Assembly (NCBI GenBank): GCA_037176725.1
Contig: JAZBRS010000049.1
Coordinates: 33,844,001 to 33,908,000, forward strand
DNA: 64,000 nucleotides
Direction of reading: 5' to 3'
From: Posidonia oceanica
Lineage: Eukaryota; Streptophyta; Magnoliopsida; Alismatales; Posidoniaceae
Within the stretch, counting starts at the first letter, position 1; every line of letters begins with the position of its first letter. A program made the position numbers and the translations under genes. This document shows, in pieces, positions 10,521 through 21,480 of the stretch. The notes under the pieces were generated by a model, which searched no databases, was not told the DNA's origin, and saw only the letters and a program-made list of their open reading frames with translations.

Positions 10521-12033
10521 GGTCAGAAGCTGCTTGATTTTGTCTAAGGCGGCCTGGCACTCTTCGCTCCAGCTGATCTGTGCATTCTTCTTCAGGAGCT
10601 TGAAGATCGGTTCGCATATAGGCGTGAGCTGCGCAATGAACCGACTAATGTACTGCAGGCGTCTGAGCAGGCCTCGGACTTCTTTCTCTGTGCTGGGGGG
10701 GCATATCCATGATGGCTTTTGCTTTCATCGGGTCCACTTCAATCCCCCTCTGGCTAATGATGTAGCCTAGGAGCTTGCCAGAAGATACCCCAAATACGCA
10801 TTTGTTGGGGTTAAGGCACAGTTTGTACTTTCGCAAGCGGTCAAAGAGCTTCCTTAAGCAGGTAAGATAATCCTCAGGCTCTTTGGTCTTGGCAATCATA
10901 TCGTCCACGTATACCTCAACTTCTTGATGCATGAGGTCGTGGAAAAGTACAGTCATGGCCCTCTGATAGGTTGCGCCAGCATTCTTCAGCCCAAATGGCA
11001 TAACTTGATAGCAGAAGACACCCCAAGGGATGATGAATGATGTTTTCTCCATATCCTCTTTTGCCATTCTAATCTGATTATAGCCAGAGAAGCCGTCCAT
11101 GAAAGAGAGCATCTTGTGCCCTGCAGTGTTATCGACCAGGATGTCAATGTGCGGTAGTGGAAAATCATCCTTGGGACTCGCCTTGTTCAGGTCCCGATAG
11201 TCGATGCACATGCGGACTCGTCCGTCTTTTTTGGGCACTGGGATGACATTTGCAAGTCACTCAGGGTAAAGGACGACCTTGAGGAAGTTAACACCGTGCT
11301 GCTTCATGATCTCTTCTTTGATCATAAGTAGCCACTACGGTCGCCATCGCCTTAGCTTCTGCTTTACTGGCCTTGCATCTGGGTCTAGAGGCAAGTTGTG
11401 CACAACTATTTCAATGTCAAGGCCCACCATATCCTCGTAGCTCCAGGCAAAGACATCTGCATACTCCTTCAAGAATGCGATGAATTCTGCTCTAGCGTGG
11501 GGTGACAGAAGGGCGCTGATGCGGACCTCTCTGATTTCTTCTGCTGTACCAATGCTGACAACCTCTGTCTCATCTTCGACATGGAGGTTGGGGCCTTCTA
11601 GATCGTCGTCGTGGGGCCGGAACTCAGGCGATGGTTCGTCATTCTCATCTTCACCTGTATCGTCCTCCTCTCCATATGCAATAAGTTCTGAGAGGATCTC
11701 CTTCTCAAAGGTGGGATCTGAGATATCGAAGGAGTGCAAGTGTTCCGCTGCTTGGCCCTGGTGACGCTTCAGGATGGTCACGCATACCTGAGTGTTTTTA
11801 TACCCTCGGCGCGCAACCTCTGTCCTGGCAAGCTCCTCAGCTGTTTCTGCTTGCTCTAACTCTGCTGATTCTGTTAACTCTGCTGCTGCTGACCGTACTG
11901 CTGGTGACTGCTGCGCTGCATATTGTGCCGCTACCGATACATGCTGTACTGCCGCCACTTGTGCATATTGCTTTGCTACTATTGCATGCTGTTCTACTAA
12001 TATAGGTGGATGTTGCTCTACTGCTATTGCATG
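10521..12033 (-). pseudogene. pol: E1 reverse transcriptase, disrupted
   Basis: The RT core at 10645-11238 carries KKDGRVRMCIDYRDLNKAS, LSFMDGFSGYNQI (motif A aspartate), GVFCYQVMPFGLKNAG and YVDD (10900-10911), all typical of Ty3/gypsy RT. Upstream, 11335-11958 holds the region leading into RT (DVFAWSYEDMVGLD, VHNLPLDPDARPVKQKLRRW). A stop near 11334 and a frame change near 10690 break the chain. The catalytic motifs are intact but the copy cannot give a full polyprotein. Confidence 0.92.
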
Positions 12034-12912
12034 TCACTCTATATCTACTGCATGGTGCTCTGCTTCTACTGCATGGGACGCTACTTCCACTGCATGGTGC
12101 TCTACATCTACTACATGGGACTCTGCATGGGGCTCTACATGGGACTCTGCATGGGGCTCTGCATGGGACTCTCCTCCTTCTGCATGGGGCTCTGCATGGG
12201 ACTCTGCATGGGACTCTGCATGGTGCTCTGCATGGGACTCTACTACTGGTGCATCTTGCTCTACTACTGCTGCTTTGCCTTTATGTGGCATGCGCTGCAC
12301 AAACCATCGAGACCCACCCCCTGGCTGCAGGGTGATCAGCTCATCTGGTCTGATGGATGCCTCGAGCGCTAGATCCTCCTCTAGGACCATGATAGAGGGA
12401 TCTGTAGCCACAGCCTTCCCCTTCTTTTGCGCAGTGTCATGTTCTGCCACATCCTGCGCTAGGGACGGGAGCTGCTCCTGGAATAACTGCTCCAAGTCTC
12501 CCATAGAGAAGTCAATCTGAGCATCAGCAGCCGCTCTTGCCTCCTCATCCGAGGGTGAGTCGACGTAGTAAGCGACTGCCGGGCTTGCGGCCGGCCCTAG
12601 CTCGACTGCTGGGCTTTCTATTGCTTGGGGTACCTGCTTGGCTGCTGCTAGATATGCTACCAGGATTACTGTTGGTGCTAGCGGGGAGGCACAACCGCTC
12701 TTCTGAGGGGCCGATGGTTGGGCCACCATGCTTGGGGATGAAACGTCGGTGCCCGTGGGTGACAGTGGTGGTCTCTTGGTAGCGGCGGCGAGAATCTTCC
12801 GCATAGCAAGATTTGTTGAGGCTGACAGTGGTGTGCCTGACTGAGCCGCCCGGCTTGCTTGTGGCGCTGTCAATGATGCAGGCTGAGTCACGCTGTCGCC
12901 TAATTTGGCTGA
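12034..12912 (-). pseudogene. E1 protease-RT linker with His-Ala-Glu repeats
   Basis: This reading frame links protease to RT. Its middle holds YYVDSPSDEEARAAADAQ, shared with E2 (YYVDSPSDEE). The part near RT (about 12040-12270) is a tandem array of a 12-bp unit coding for Ser/Pro-His-Ala-Glu, giving a long histidine- and glutamate-rich stretch that E2 lacks; E2 has an Ala/Ser/Glu-rich linker instead. An in-frame TAG at 12913-12915 separates it from the protease frame. It is probably an unstructured spacer. Confidence 0.7.
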
Positions 12913-13960
12913 CTATGCCGCCTGAGAAAGTAATTTCCAAGTTGGTGCAGCTGCAGCCATAGGCTGACTGCCAGGCAACGCCGGAGGGTGTGCTTCTGGT
13001 TCTGGTGCTGTAGCTACGATTGTCGGCAACTTTGGTGACACTGCAAGAAGAAGGGAAGCTGTCAGCCTTGTCCCAGGGTTTGCCAATTCTGCTGCTTCTT
13101 TGGTAAGTGCTAAGCAAACTGACCGGGACGCAGTCGCACTGAGCTGGTCCTTGCTACTGGTTGGGGCTGCCTCAACTATACCAGACTCTTCCTCATCTGA
13201 GTAATAGTCCTCGATGTAGACCCATTCTTCTTCTGGCAGCTGGGAATTTGGGCATAGCGCCTGCTGCACTGAGGCTTCACTACTACCTGATTCCAGGATA
13301 CCTACACTAGTGAAGTTAGTGAGGTCCTGTGGAATAGCCATCCTCTGATCCTTGAGCAGCATGCATCTGTCTTTGCTGGACTGCAGATCGTATCCAAGGC
13401 CTTCAGACTCTCTTCGCTCTGCTGCTCGGACTGGCTCAGTGATTCCCTGGCCATACCGCCCGAGCAGCGCTCCTTTGACATAGCCCCACCTGTGACAGAC
13501 ATTTTCGACCATCTGGAAGGGGTTGCTGTGAACGGCCAAGGAGTTGACGTGTTCAAGATCAGGTACAAAGCTAACCGACTCGCATCGATTAACTCGATAC
13601 AAAGCAGCTGAAAGTTCAGGGTCAAAAGGGATTGTATGCGAAGAGATGGGTGCAACCGCCTCGATCCGCTCCTTCTCGAAGTTTTCCACCATTACAACGA
13701 TAACATCATCGCCGTGGCGAAACTTGATCATGCGGTGGAGGGTCGAGGGGATGACCTGATGCTTGTGAAGCCAAGGGTGCCCAAGTAGGAAATTAAAGTT
13801 AGGCTCCAAGTCAACAATGTAGAACTCCACATCGAAAGTGACCGGGCCAATAATCAAAGGAATAATCAAATCCCTAGAGCGTCATGGTGCATATTATCAA
13901 AAGCTATCATTCCCTTTATCGCTGGAGTGATATCTTCGGCTTTGAATCCGAGCCTGATTG
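12913..13960 (-). pseudogene. E1 protease C-terminal part and G-patch region
   Basis: This is the continuation of the E1 protease that is split by E2. It reads on from the strand segment FDVEFYIVDLEPNFNFLLGHPWLHKH and PSTLHRMIKF, the conserved tail of plant gypsy proteases. It is followed by NPFQMVENVCHRWGYVKGALLGRYGQGI and SEGLGYDL, which resemble a G-patch. The active-site half is on the other side of E2 at 42952-43180. The frame is open to the TAG at 12913. Confidence 0.85.
13956..13960. repeat. Target site duplication of E2, left copy
   Basis: GATTG directly precedes the TGTAGCGATC end of the E2 LTR and is repeated at 42947-42951, just after the other LTR. Five bases is the usual duplication size for Ty3/gypsy integrases. 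Removing E2 and one copy joins E1 protease sequence that matches the uninterrupted protease of E2. Confidence 0.96.
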
Positions 13961-14584
13961 TGTAGCGATCCCGATCGGAACCAGGCTCGCTATTTAGCGG
14001 CGATTGAGATCCGAGGAAGAGGCTCAACTCGAAAAACACTTAAAATCGAGGAGAAAAAGGAAAAGATAAGACAAATCAGAGTCGCCACCACGTCTATTAA
14101 CGGAAGACGAGGAAAACCGGGGTAATGCGTGAATTAACGCGCAAAACCGAGCGATAAATGCAAAGCAAAGCAATGCAAAGGGAAACAAATGCAAACAAAT
14201 GCAAATGAGATGACTCTAGCCTAGGATAAGGGCGGTACGGTCATTGCGGGCCAAAAGACAGGGTAAGGACTCCTGTTACGTGCGGGGAAGGTATTAGGCA
14301 CCCCCGACACGCCCGAAAATCGGTCTTTCTAGGCTTACGCTCGCATACGCAGAAAGATGCAGGATTGAATGCCTATGTGCCTATGAATGCCTAAATGAAT
14401 GCTCAAGGAGTGCTCTAAGTGGGAAGAAACGATGCAAGTAAGTAAACGTGCTCTCTAAGTGCTCAGCTGCGCTGTCTGTGTTCCGAACCAAGCGTAACCT
14501 AGCTCGTGAGAACTCCAGGCAGTAAGCATCACAGCCCTATATGCAAATGCAAGCGAGGAAACAAAACAGCGTGAAAACCATGCA

Positions 14585-14930
14585 ATGGGATCGACATGCA
14601 AGAGAAAACGGCGCGAAACACGCAAAACGAGGCGGGAAGCAAACAACGCACGCAAAACGATGCAAAAGAGCGAAATCGTCACGCAAAACGAGCGGAAAAC
14701 AAGGCAGCGCGCAAAACGAGACAAGAGAGCAAGAAGGTACGCAAAACAGGACGAGAAAACAGAATGGTACGCAAAACGGGGCGAAGGAATAAAATCGGCA
14801 CGCAAAACGAACGAGAAGGCAAGACAGTGCGCAAAACGAGACAAGAAAACAGATGGGCACGCAAAACGGAGCGAAAACGAGGGCGGGCACGCGAAACGGT
14901 GCCAAAACAGCGAAGCAAAAACCTCGAAAA
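14585..14930 (-). repeat. LTR minisatellite built on CGTTTTGCGT (E2 3' LTR)
   Basis: Irregular tandem units of about 30-40 bp centre on ACGCAAAACGA(G) on the plus strand. The same motif forms arrays at the matching place in E2's other LTR (37645-37990), in E3 (51740-51950) and in E4 (59030-59660), and in weaker form in E1 (48000-48170). The long frames over these arrays (repeats of FACPLVFLLR type) reflect the repeat and are not proteins. Confidence 0.8.
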
Positions 14931-17900
14931 AGCCATGCAAATGCGAGGATGCAGAAAGAGATTAAAAGGGGTCGAAAGGGAGGCAAGACAACGTGTGTAT
15001 AAGAACAAACGCTGTTTAGGACCACTCAGAGTAGGTGTGAAGACCTACTGAGGGGAGAAGGGGCAAATGGAGGGATTACCACCTCTTTGCGACTATTTCC
15101 CACTAAACCATTCCACGGTGTGTCTCGCATGCTGCCCAAAGCTCGCGATGCGATCGGATCGTGGAAAAAGGGGAAGAAAGTCACATAAAGTGGCAAATCC
15201 AGGGAGAACGCAACACGAGACACACAGGGAAACGCGAAACGAGGATTTGAATAGACAAGCAGAAGGGGGAAGTCCTATTCTACATGCTTAAAGAGACAGA
15301 AAGCGAAAACAGGGAAAACTGTGCAAATGCCATGCAAATGAATGCAATGCAGGGGTTCAGGAGGACATACCAGGAAATCCGGGAGCCTGATCTGAAATCT
15401 GTCTGGTCTATGCTGAAGAGCGCTTCGCTGCGGTCGCTTGGGCAGCTCACTTGAGAAGATCCAACGGCCGGATTGGAAGATATCGCAGCTCCAAGGCAGA
15501 AGGGCCAGAACAGGGGAGAAGAACAGATCTAGGTGTTCAGGAGGTCCTAGGGATGTGAAAAAGGGTCCTCCCAAGTGAAAGGGAGCTAGGAGTGCTTAGT
15601 GTGTGCAAAGGGGATGCTGAAATGCAAGACTAAATGGATGCAGAATGCATGCAAAAGCAAGAAAAAGTAAAGAAAAGAAGCTGGGAAAAAACTAGGATTT
15701 CAGAAAGTATTTTGAAAAAGAAGAGGGGCTAAAAAATGCAAATTTCCCAGAAAACAGGGTTCCACAGGAGAGGATTTTGAAAACAGGGGAAGACAAGGGT
15801 CTATTTGGCAAAAAACTAGGCTCAGAAAGGTGTTTTGAAAAGAAGGTATGCTTTGAAAGAGATTTTGAAACCAAAAGGGGTCAGAGTGCAATTTTAAAAA
15901 AATCTAGGGTCTAAGATGCAAATTTTCCAGAAAACAAGGTCCTGGGGAGTCTGGGGGTACTAGTGGAAGGTCTGTATGAAATTTGGTAGGCATAGGGGCT
16001 AAAATGCAACCTAGGGGCAAAATGGTCTTTTCACATGATTTTTAAAGCATGCAGGGACCTAAGTGTGGTTTTGAAAACATGCAGGGGTTGAAAATGCAAT
16101 TTAGTATGGAAAATATACTCTGAGAATTAAATGACAGGACCACAGTGCAATTTCTGGAAAATATGGGGTTAAAAATGCAATGCAGTAAGTTAAAATGCAT
16201 GCAGCACAGTTACTGTCCATTTAAAATGGACCTAACTGCAAATATGATAAAGTAGAGGGGCTAATATGCAATGCATCAACCAAAAATAAAAATCAGAACC
16301 TAAGTTTCTACAGTGCATGTACTTAAATGCAAAAACAGAAAAATGCAGGGACTTGGAATGCAATGCAGTATGCAAAAATAAAAAATAATCCTAAGTTCTA
16401 ACAGTGCATGGGACTTAAATGCAAAAATAAAAACATGCAAGGGGCCAGGATGCAATGCAGTATGGTAAAATATAAGTAAATAAATGAACTGACTTGGTAC
16501 AGGACTTAAGTGCAAAAAAAGAAAACAGGAGGACTAAACTACAAAATATTAAAGCAGCACAACACAGTAGATGGATCAACTTGCAAATACTGAAAACTAT
16601 AAACAGATTATGCAATTTAGCATAGTATTTAATTAAAAACCAAGCAGAATAAATGAAATAAGGACTGGAATGCAAAAATGAGGAAACTTAGGACAGACAT
16701 GCAATATTTACCCTAAAACTATATAAACTGAAAAATAAGTAAACAGTGCTGATCGTCGACGGCGACGAGCACTGTAGCACGAAGCTTCCAGAGCTCGTGC
16801 CGTCGACAGGGGAGGCTGAGGATGCGCGGGAAGGCGGAGAGCAACGTCGGCGATCGTCCGGAGCTCCGGGGGTCGACTGGAACTCACTCTGCTGGTCGGA
16901 GTGTCCGGAGGAAAAGCAGCCGGCGCCGGAGAAGGAGGACTGTCCGGCGAGCTGAAGACGGAGCAGGAGGTCCGGAAAGCCTATTCTAAAGGCTGGGGAA
17001 GCAAGAGAAGAAGGAGAGGAAGCTAGGGGAAGCAGTGATTACCTTTTCCCGCGCTTGAGTCGTTCCCCCGACGTCAGTGACTTCAGCTGTCGCCGGTGGA
17101 GGCCGTCTGGTTGCTGCAGACGTTGCCGGCTGCTCGCGGAGGTTGGAATCACTTCAGAACGTCCCTCCGGTGCTTCCTGATCGACCGGACCGAAGTTCTG
17201 CAGCTCAGGTAACGTTTTGGCTTTTCTGGGTTCAGAGGATGCTGCCGGAGGTCGAGGGAGGTGTCCGCTGCTCGTCGGCTTGGATGGAGCGTTCTGGGAG
17301 ATTGCTGGAGGTGCGGGGAGTGGTTCTGGGCGGTTGAATTGTTTTTTGGGAGGCTGTAGGTGGAGATTGGAAGTCGGCTGGTTTTCTGATCAGTGGGTGG
17401 CGTAAGTGTTTGTGGTGGAGTTTGGAAGCTGTGGTGAGCGGTTGGGTTTGAGGCCGGGGGCTTTAGAAAGGTGGAGGCCTGGTGAGTGACTGGGTGAAGT
17501 TTGGGGGGGAGTTGCGGGCTGGAGTGATGGGAATTGTGAGAGAATGGAGCTGGGTTGCAGGTCTGGTGATCAGGGTGTCTCTGGGTGGTTTTAGGTGGTT
17601 TCAGTGGGTGGAATGGCCGGAGAATGAGGCTGGGAAATGGCTGGGTTTTGGGTGAATTTGGGGGAGCAATGGGGAGAAGTGTGGAGGCTTGGAGTGGTAT
17701 TGGGGGATTGGAAAAGAAAGAAGGATGCTTTGCTGATATTTTCAGAGAAGAAAAGAAGAGGACTGGATGGGGGGGATCGGGCTCTGATGAGGGCTTCTCT
17801 CCGGGATGCCCAGAACTCACAAACACTCTCTTTTCCACTCTCTTTTCACTCCGGAATTGGAAGAGGATCAGGGGAGAAGGAAGATCGCACAGAAAGGAAG

Positions 17901-18001
17901 GAAAATTCGGATTTTGGTCTCTGGTTTGCTGGTGGTCTCTCGTTGCTTGCTTGCTCACTGACGGTTTTCTGATGATCCTCTAGTTGAAGGAAAGGACGGG
18001 A

Positions 18002-18011
18002 GGCTTATATC
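18002..18011 (-). promoter_or_regulatory. TATA box in E2 3' LTR
   Basis: On the minus strand the sequence is GATATAAGCC, set between a GC-rich upstream part and a C/T-rich downstream part. It is the only good TATA box in the GC-rich part of the LTR. Transcription would begin about 30 nt downstream, near 17975. In this copy it would drive transcription out of the element into E1; the copy at 41061-41070 would drive E2 itself. Confidence 0.6.
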
Positions 18012-19890
18012 TGGGGAGGGGAGGCTGCTGGCGCGCTGGGAGTTTTTGAAATCCACCGGCGGCCACTGCAGCAGAGAAGACCGGTGTCGTCTGACTCCGG
18101 AAAAACCGCTGAGACGAGGGAGAGGCGGCGAGCTGCTGTAGATTGACACGATGGAGGACTCAAATTCGAATGGAGGAGGGAATCCTGTTGCCACAGCTTC
18201 GCGGGAGAATCGGCCGGAAAAAAAAAAATGCAGAGGAAGATTGAGGAAGAAGAAGGGTGGGGAAGGCCGGACTGTGGGCCGAGAAAAAAAAACGAAGAAA
18301 TAAAAGAAAAAAGGAAACGGGCTGGATTGAGCCCAGTAAAGAAAAGAAAGAATAAAAAAGAAAAGTAAGAGAGAAGGAGAGGGTAGAATGGGGAAATAAG
18401 ATAGGTAAAAATAAACTAAAAATAAATAAAAATATTAGAAGAGTTGTGCTGTAGATTAGGATTTTAATTAAGATTTTTAATGGTTATTTTGAGTTGATTA
18501 ATGTGTTTTGGGCTTGATTAGGGTTTTAGGGCTTTGGTTTTGTTCTTAATTGGTTTTCACTTGATTAAATGTTTGTTAAACCTTTTTTAAATTGTTTTAA
18601 AAATTGTATTTCCCTTGTTGGACACTTAGGATATTAATTAGGATTTTTCAGGATTTATTTCGCATCATTTTAGGGTTGGTTTTAGATTTTAAAGTTGTAG
18701 TCTTCTTAGGTTTTTTCTTTCTTAAGTCTTTTAAGTTATGTCTTGATTTTTTATTTAAGGATTTTTCTTGAAGTTTTTAGTTGGATTTTTTTAGTTTGAT
18801 AGGGTGTTTTTAAGCTTTTCAGATGTGTTTTCTTTTTTTCTTTTTTTTTAATTAAGTTTTTACTTGTTTTTCTTATGTTTGTTAGGTTAAGTCTTTTGCC
18901 TTTCTTAATTACTTGTTCTAGTATTTGATTTTTTAATTCTTCTTTTTGGGTTTGTTTTTTAATTCCTCTGATGGGTTTTTACCTTTGGTGGTTCTTGATT
19001 TTATTTTAGCTTTTTCTTTGATTTTTCAGTGTTTTCTTTTGATTTGTTTTGCATTTTTTAGTTTGCATGCTTGGTTTTCTTTTTAGCTTGCTTAAGTTAA
19101 GTTTAAGTTGTTGATTGCTTGTTTAACATTTTTAATTGTTTTTCTTAGTGCACTGATTTGTTTGTTTTATGTTTTGAGATTTTACAGATTTTTATGGGTT
19201 TTTGTGGATTTTTGCAAAAGGGAGAAAAGGAAAAGAGAAGGAGGGAAGAAATGGAATAAAGGAAAAAGGATAGATTGGAGGAAAACGATTTTTAAAAATT
19301 CAGAAAAAGTGTTAAAAATAAAGTAAAAATCAGGATAAAATAGAGGAGGGATAGAAGCACAGAGGGGGCCCACAGTCAGACCCAAAAAAGGATGAGAAGG
19401 GGGGAAAAAGGGAGATGATAATCAGGAGAGAGAGAGAGGAGAGAGAAAATGATAATCCCGGAGAGAGAAAAGGATAATTTGAGTGAAAGAGGGTCTTAAT
19501 GGTCTTGGAATGGGGTGAAAATTGGTGGGTGGGTAGTCTAAGTTTTGAAGTCTTGGGTCTGAAATTTTGGTTTGATTTTAAGGAGGTTTTGGAGGGGTTT
19601 CAAGGTGTAGGAAAAGGACAGTTTCACCTAAGTTTTCTAGGGTTTTTGGGAATGGGTCAGGCTTGGAAATTCCTAGGTTTTTGGGTAGGTTTGTTGAGTG
19701 GATAGTGGTGGGTTTTCCTATGAATTTTGGTTAGGTTTTGAGGTTGGGAAGGGGGGTAGAGGTTTAGGCCAAAATGGGCTGATTTTGAAGGGTTGAGAGG
19801 AGGGTTAGGGTTAGGGTTTGGTTGGGGTTTGATCCAGCAACCAACAAGAGGGCTCCAAAGGTCTAGGCCTGCCAAGATGGGGTGTCAACA

Positions 19891-19960
19891 GATGCCCCTC
19901 CCTGAGCGAGGGCAAGCGGAGCGCGGCCGCTGCTCAGGGTTGACAAGACACCCCATCTGA
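19891..19960 (-). other. E2 polypurine tract and pre-LTR hairpin
   Basis: On the minus strand AGGGAGGGGCATC ends exactly where the 3' LTR begins with TGTTGACA. Inside it, GCTCAGGG pairs with CCCTGAGC 30 nt away (19903-19910 and 19929-19936). Farther in, GTTGACAAGACACCCCATCT (plus strand, 19937-19956) is an inverted copy of the LTR end AGATGGGGTGTCAAC (19875-19889). The primer would therefore be presented in a stem-loop that uses the first bases of the LTR. Confidence 0.78.
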
Positions 19961-20429
19961 CCGGCGGGAGCAGCGGGTTGCTATGGGCGTGAGCTACTTA
20001 TTCGGCGGATGCACCGAAGATCGTAGCCCGTTGCCGCAATGCAAAATGCCAGTGCAGATGGATGCTGTGCTGTGTGTGATATGCTAAATGCAATGCAAGA
20101 GTTAGTATAAAAGTTAGTGCAGCTATAAGAAAATGCTGATGCTGTGCAAGTGATACTGATGATGCTAAAATGACATGCAGTGCTAGCTAAGAAAGTGCAG
20201 AGATGATGTAAGAAAATGGTAAAAAGGCGCGATGTGGTGCAAATGTCTGGCAGGGAGGGCAGACTTGCACGACAAAGCGAAGGAAAACAGGGTGCAGCTG
20301 GTCCCCGCCCGGGGAGCAAGCTAGCAGGAAAGAAGGGCGCGAGGGGAGAGAGGCCAACTCTCCCATCGCAGAAAGGGGGTGCGTGATCTCGTCTTCCTGG
20401 GACAAGGTCACGCCGAAAAGGAGAAAAAA
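19961..20429 (-). other. E2 3' UTR, LTR-proximal spacer
   Basis: This non-coding spacer between polypurine tract and hairpin arrays is rich in plus-strand gatgc and gtgatgctg words. It contains a short inverted pair around CCCCGCCCGGGGAGCAAG near 20305, similar to the hairpins of E1. No reading frame is supported. Confidence 0.65.
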
Positions 20430-21480
20430 ACGATAAGGTGACGGGCTTATCGTCCGGATAGTTTACGGTCCTATCAACCGGGAGCGACAGTTTACGGTCC
20501 TGTCAACCGGAGCAGTTGTGAGTGATAGTTACTGGATATCAGCCGTATAACATGGTTGTGGGTGATAGTTTAGGAGTATCAGCCTAACGACAGTTTATGG
20601 TCCTGTCAACCGGTGGATAGTTTACAGACCTATCAACTGGAGGATAGTTTACAGACCTATCAACTGGAACCCACCAACCATGAGTGATAGTTACTGGATA
20701 TCAGCCGTATAACGCAATGCCGGATAGTTTACAGTCTATCATCTGGAACGACAGTTTACGGTCCTGTCAACCGGCGGATAGTTTACAGTCCTATCAACTG
20801 GTGGATAGTTTACAGTCCTATCAACTGGAAACAGCATTGCGAGGGACAGTTACTGGATGTCAGCCGTATAACATCATTGCGCGTGGTAGTTTACAGTCCT
20901 ACCAACTGGTGGATAGTTTACAGACCTATCAACTGGAGCGACAGTTTACGGTCCTGTCAACCGGCGGATAGTTTACAGACCTATCAACTGGAAACGCGCA
21001 ATGATGAGGGATAGTTACTGGATATCAGCCGTATAATGCAATTGCGGGTGATAGTTTAGGAGTATCAGCCTAACGACAGTTTACGGTCCTGTCAACCGGT
21101 GAATAGTTTACAGACCTATCAACTGGAGGATAGTTTACAGTCCTATCAACTGGAAACCGCAATTGCAAGGGACAGTTACTGGATGTCAGCCGTATAACGT
21201 AATTGCACGCGGTAGTTTACAGTCCTACCAACTGGAGCGACAGTTTACGGTCCTGTCAACCGGTGGATAGTTTACAGACCTATCAACTGGAAAAGTGCAA
21301 TTACGAGGGACAGTTACTGGATGTCAGCCGTATAACACAACTGCGGGCCAACCATGGATCGGCCAGAAGATAGTTTAGGTTATCAGCCTGAGAGTGATTG
21401 ATTGTTGATAGTTTCGGATATCAGCCTAGCACGAGTTTGATAGATTGATAGTTTCGGATATCAGCCTAGCACGAGTGATT
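20430..21480 (-). repeat. E2 3' UTR array A: branched hairpin repeats
   Basis: About 30 hairpins of 20-25 nt lie here, of the forms GATAG..CTATC, GACAG..CTGTC and GGTAG..CTACC around TTTACRG[AT]C, and GATA..TATC or GACA..TGTC around GTTACTGGA. Between 20512 and 21344 they have a higher order. GCAGTTGTG (20512-20520) pairs with CACAACTGC (21336-21344). Inside are five arms closed by their own stems at 20551/20682, 20713/20841, 20872/21006, 21037/21167 and 21198/21305, separated by six linkers of exactly 30 nt. After 21360 three simpler hairpins follow. It lies in the 3' UTR of the genomic RNA. Confidence 0.9.

Larger units (their letters stand above)
1..13960 (-). mobile_element. E1, left part: degenerate Tat/Ogre-like Ty3/gypsy retrotransposon
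   Basis: This is the 3' half of a minus-strand LTR retrotransposon. From right to left it holds the end of protease, a protease-RT linker, RT, RNase H, archaeal-type RNase H, integrase, a DUF7745-like ORF, a hairpin-rich 3' UTR, a polypurine tract and a 3' LTR cut by the window edge. It stops at 13960, where E2 is inserted, and resumes at 42952. Without E2 the protease sequence joins across the GATTG duplication and stays homologous to E2's own protease region. The coding parts carry several stops and frameshifts, so the copy is not functional. Sampled differences between its two LTRs are clearly more frequent than between those of E2, so it is older, as the nesting requires. Confidence 0.93.
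13961..19890 (-). repeat. E2 3' LTR (5930 bp)
   Basis: The copy at 37020-42946 is almost identical. In element sense (right to left) it has: an AT-rich, T-poor half (18400-19890); a GC-rich promoter-like part with a TATA box (18002-18011); a GC-rich segment to about 16760; a U-rich stretch (15600-16740); a CGTTTTGCGT minisatellite (14585-14930); and a conserved block near 14270-14340. Open frames of up to 269 codons lie inside (17149-17958), but they start at non-ATG codons, are Pro/Ser-rich, and are shared by the two LTRs only because the LTRs are young duplicates. Confidence 0.97.

Noticed and set aside
11792..12520. A 242-codon plus-strand frame rich in Ser/Trp/Ala
   Set aside because: It is the antisense of the E1 linker with His-Ala-Glu repeats; the sense strand carries the family homology.
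17149..17958. A 269-codon frame in the E2 LTR, repeated at 40208-41017
   Set aside because: It starts at GTG rather than ATG, is Pro/Ser-rich without a domain, and both copies agree only because the LTRs are recent duplicates. E4 has no counterpart.
19800..19826. Telomere-like GGGTTAGGGTTAGGGTTT
   Set aside because: Only two or three units in a G-rich part of the LTR, present at the same place in both LTRs; too short for a telomeric tract.
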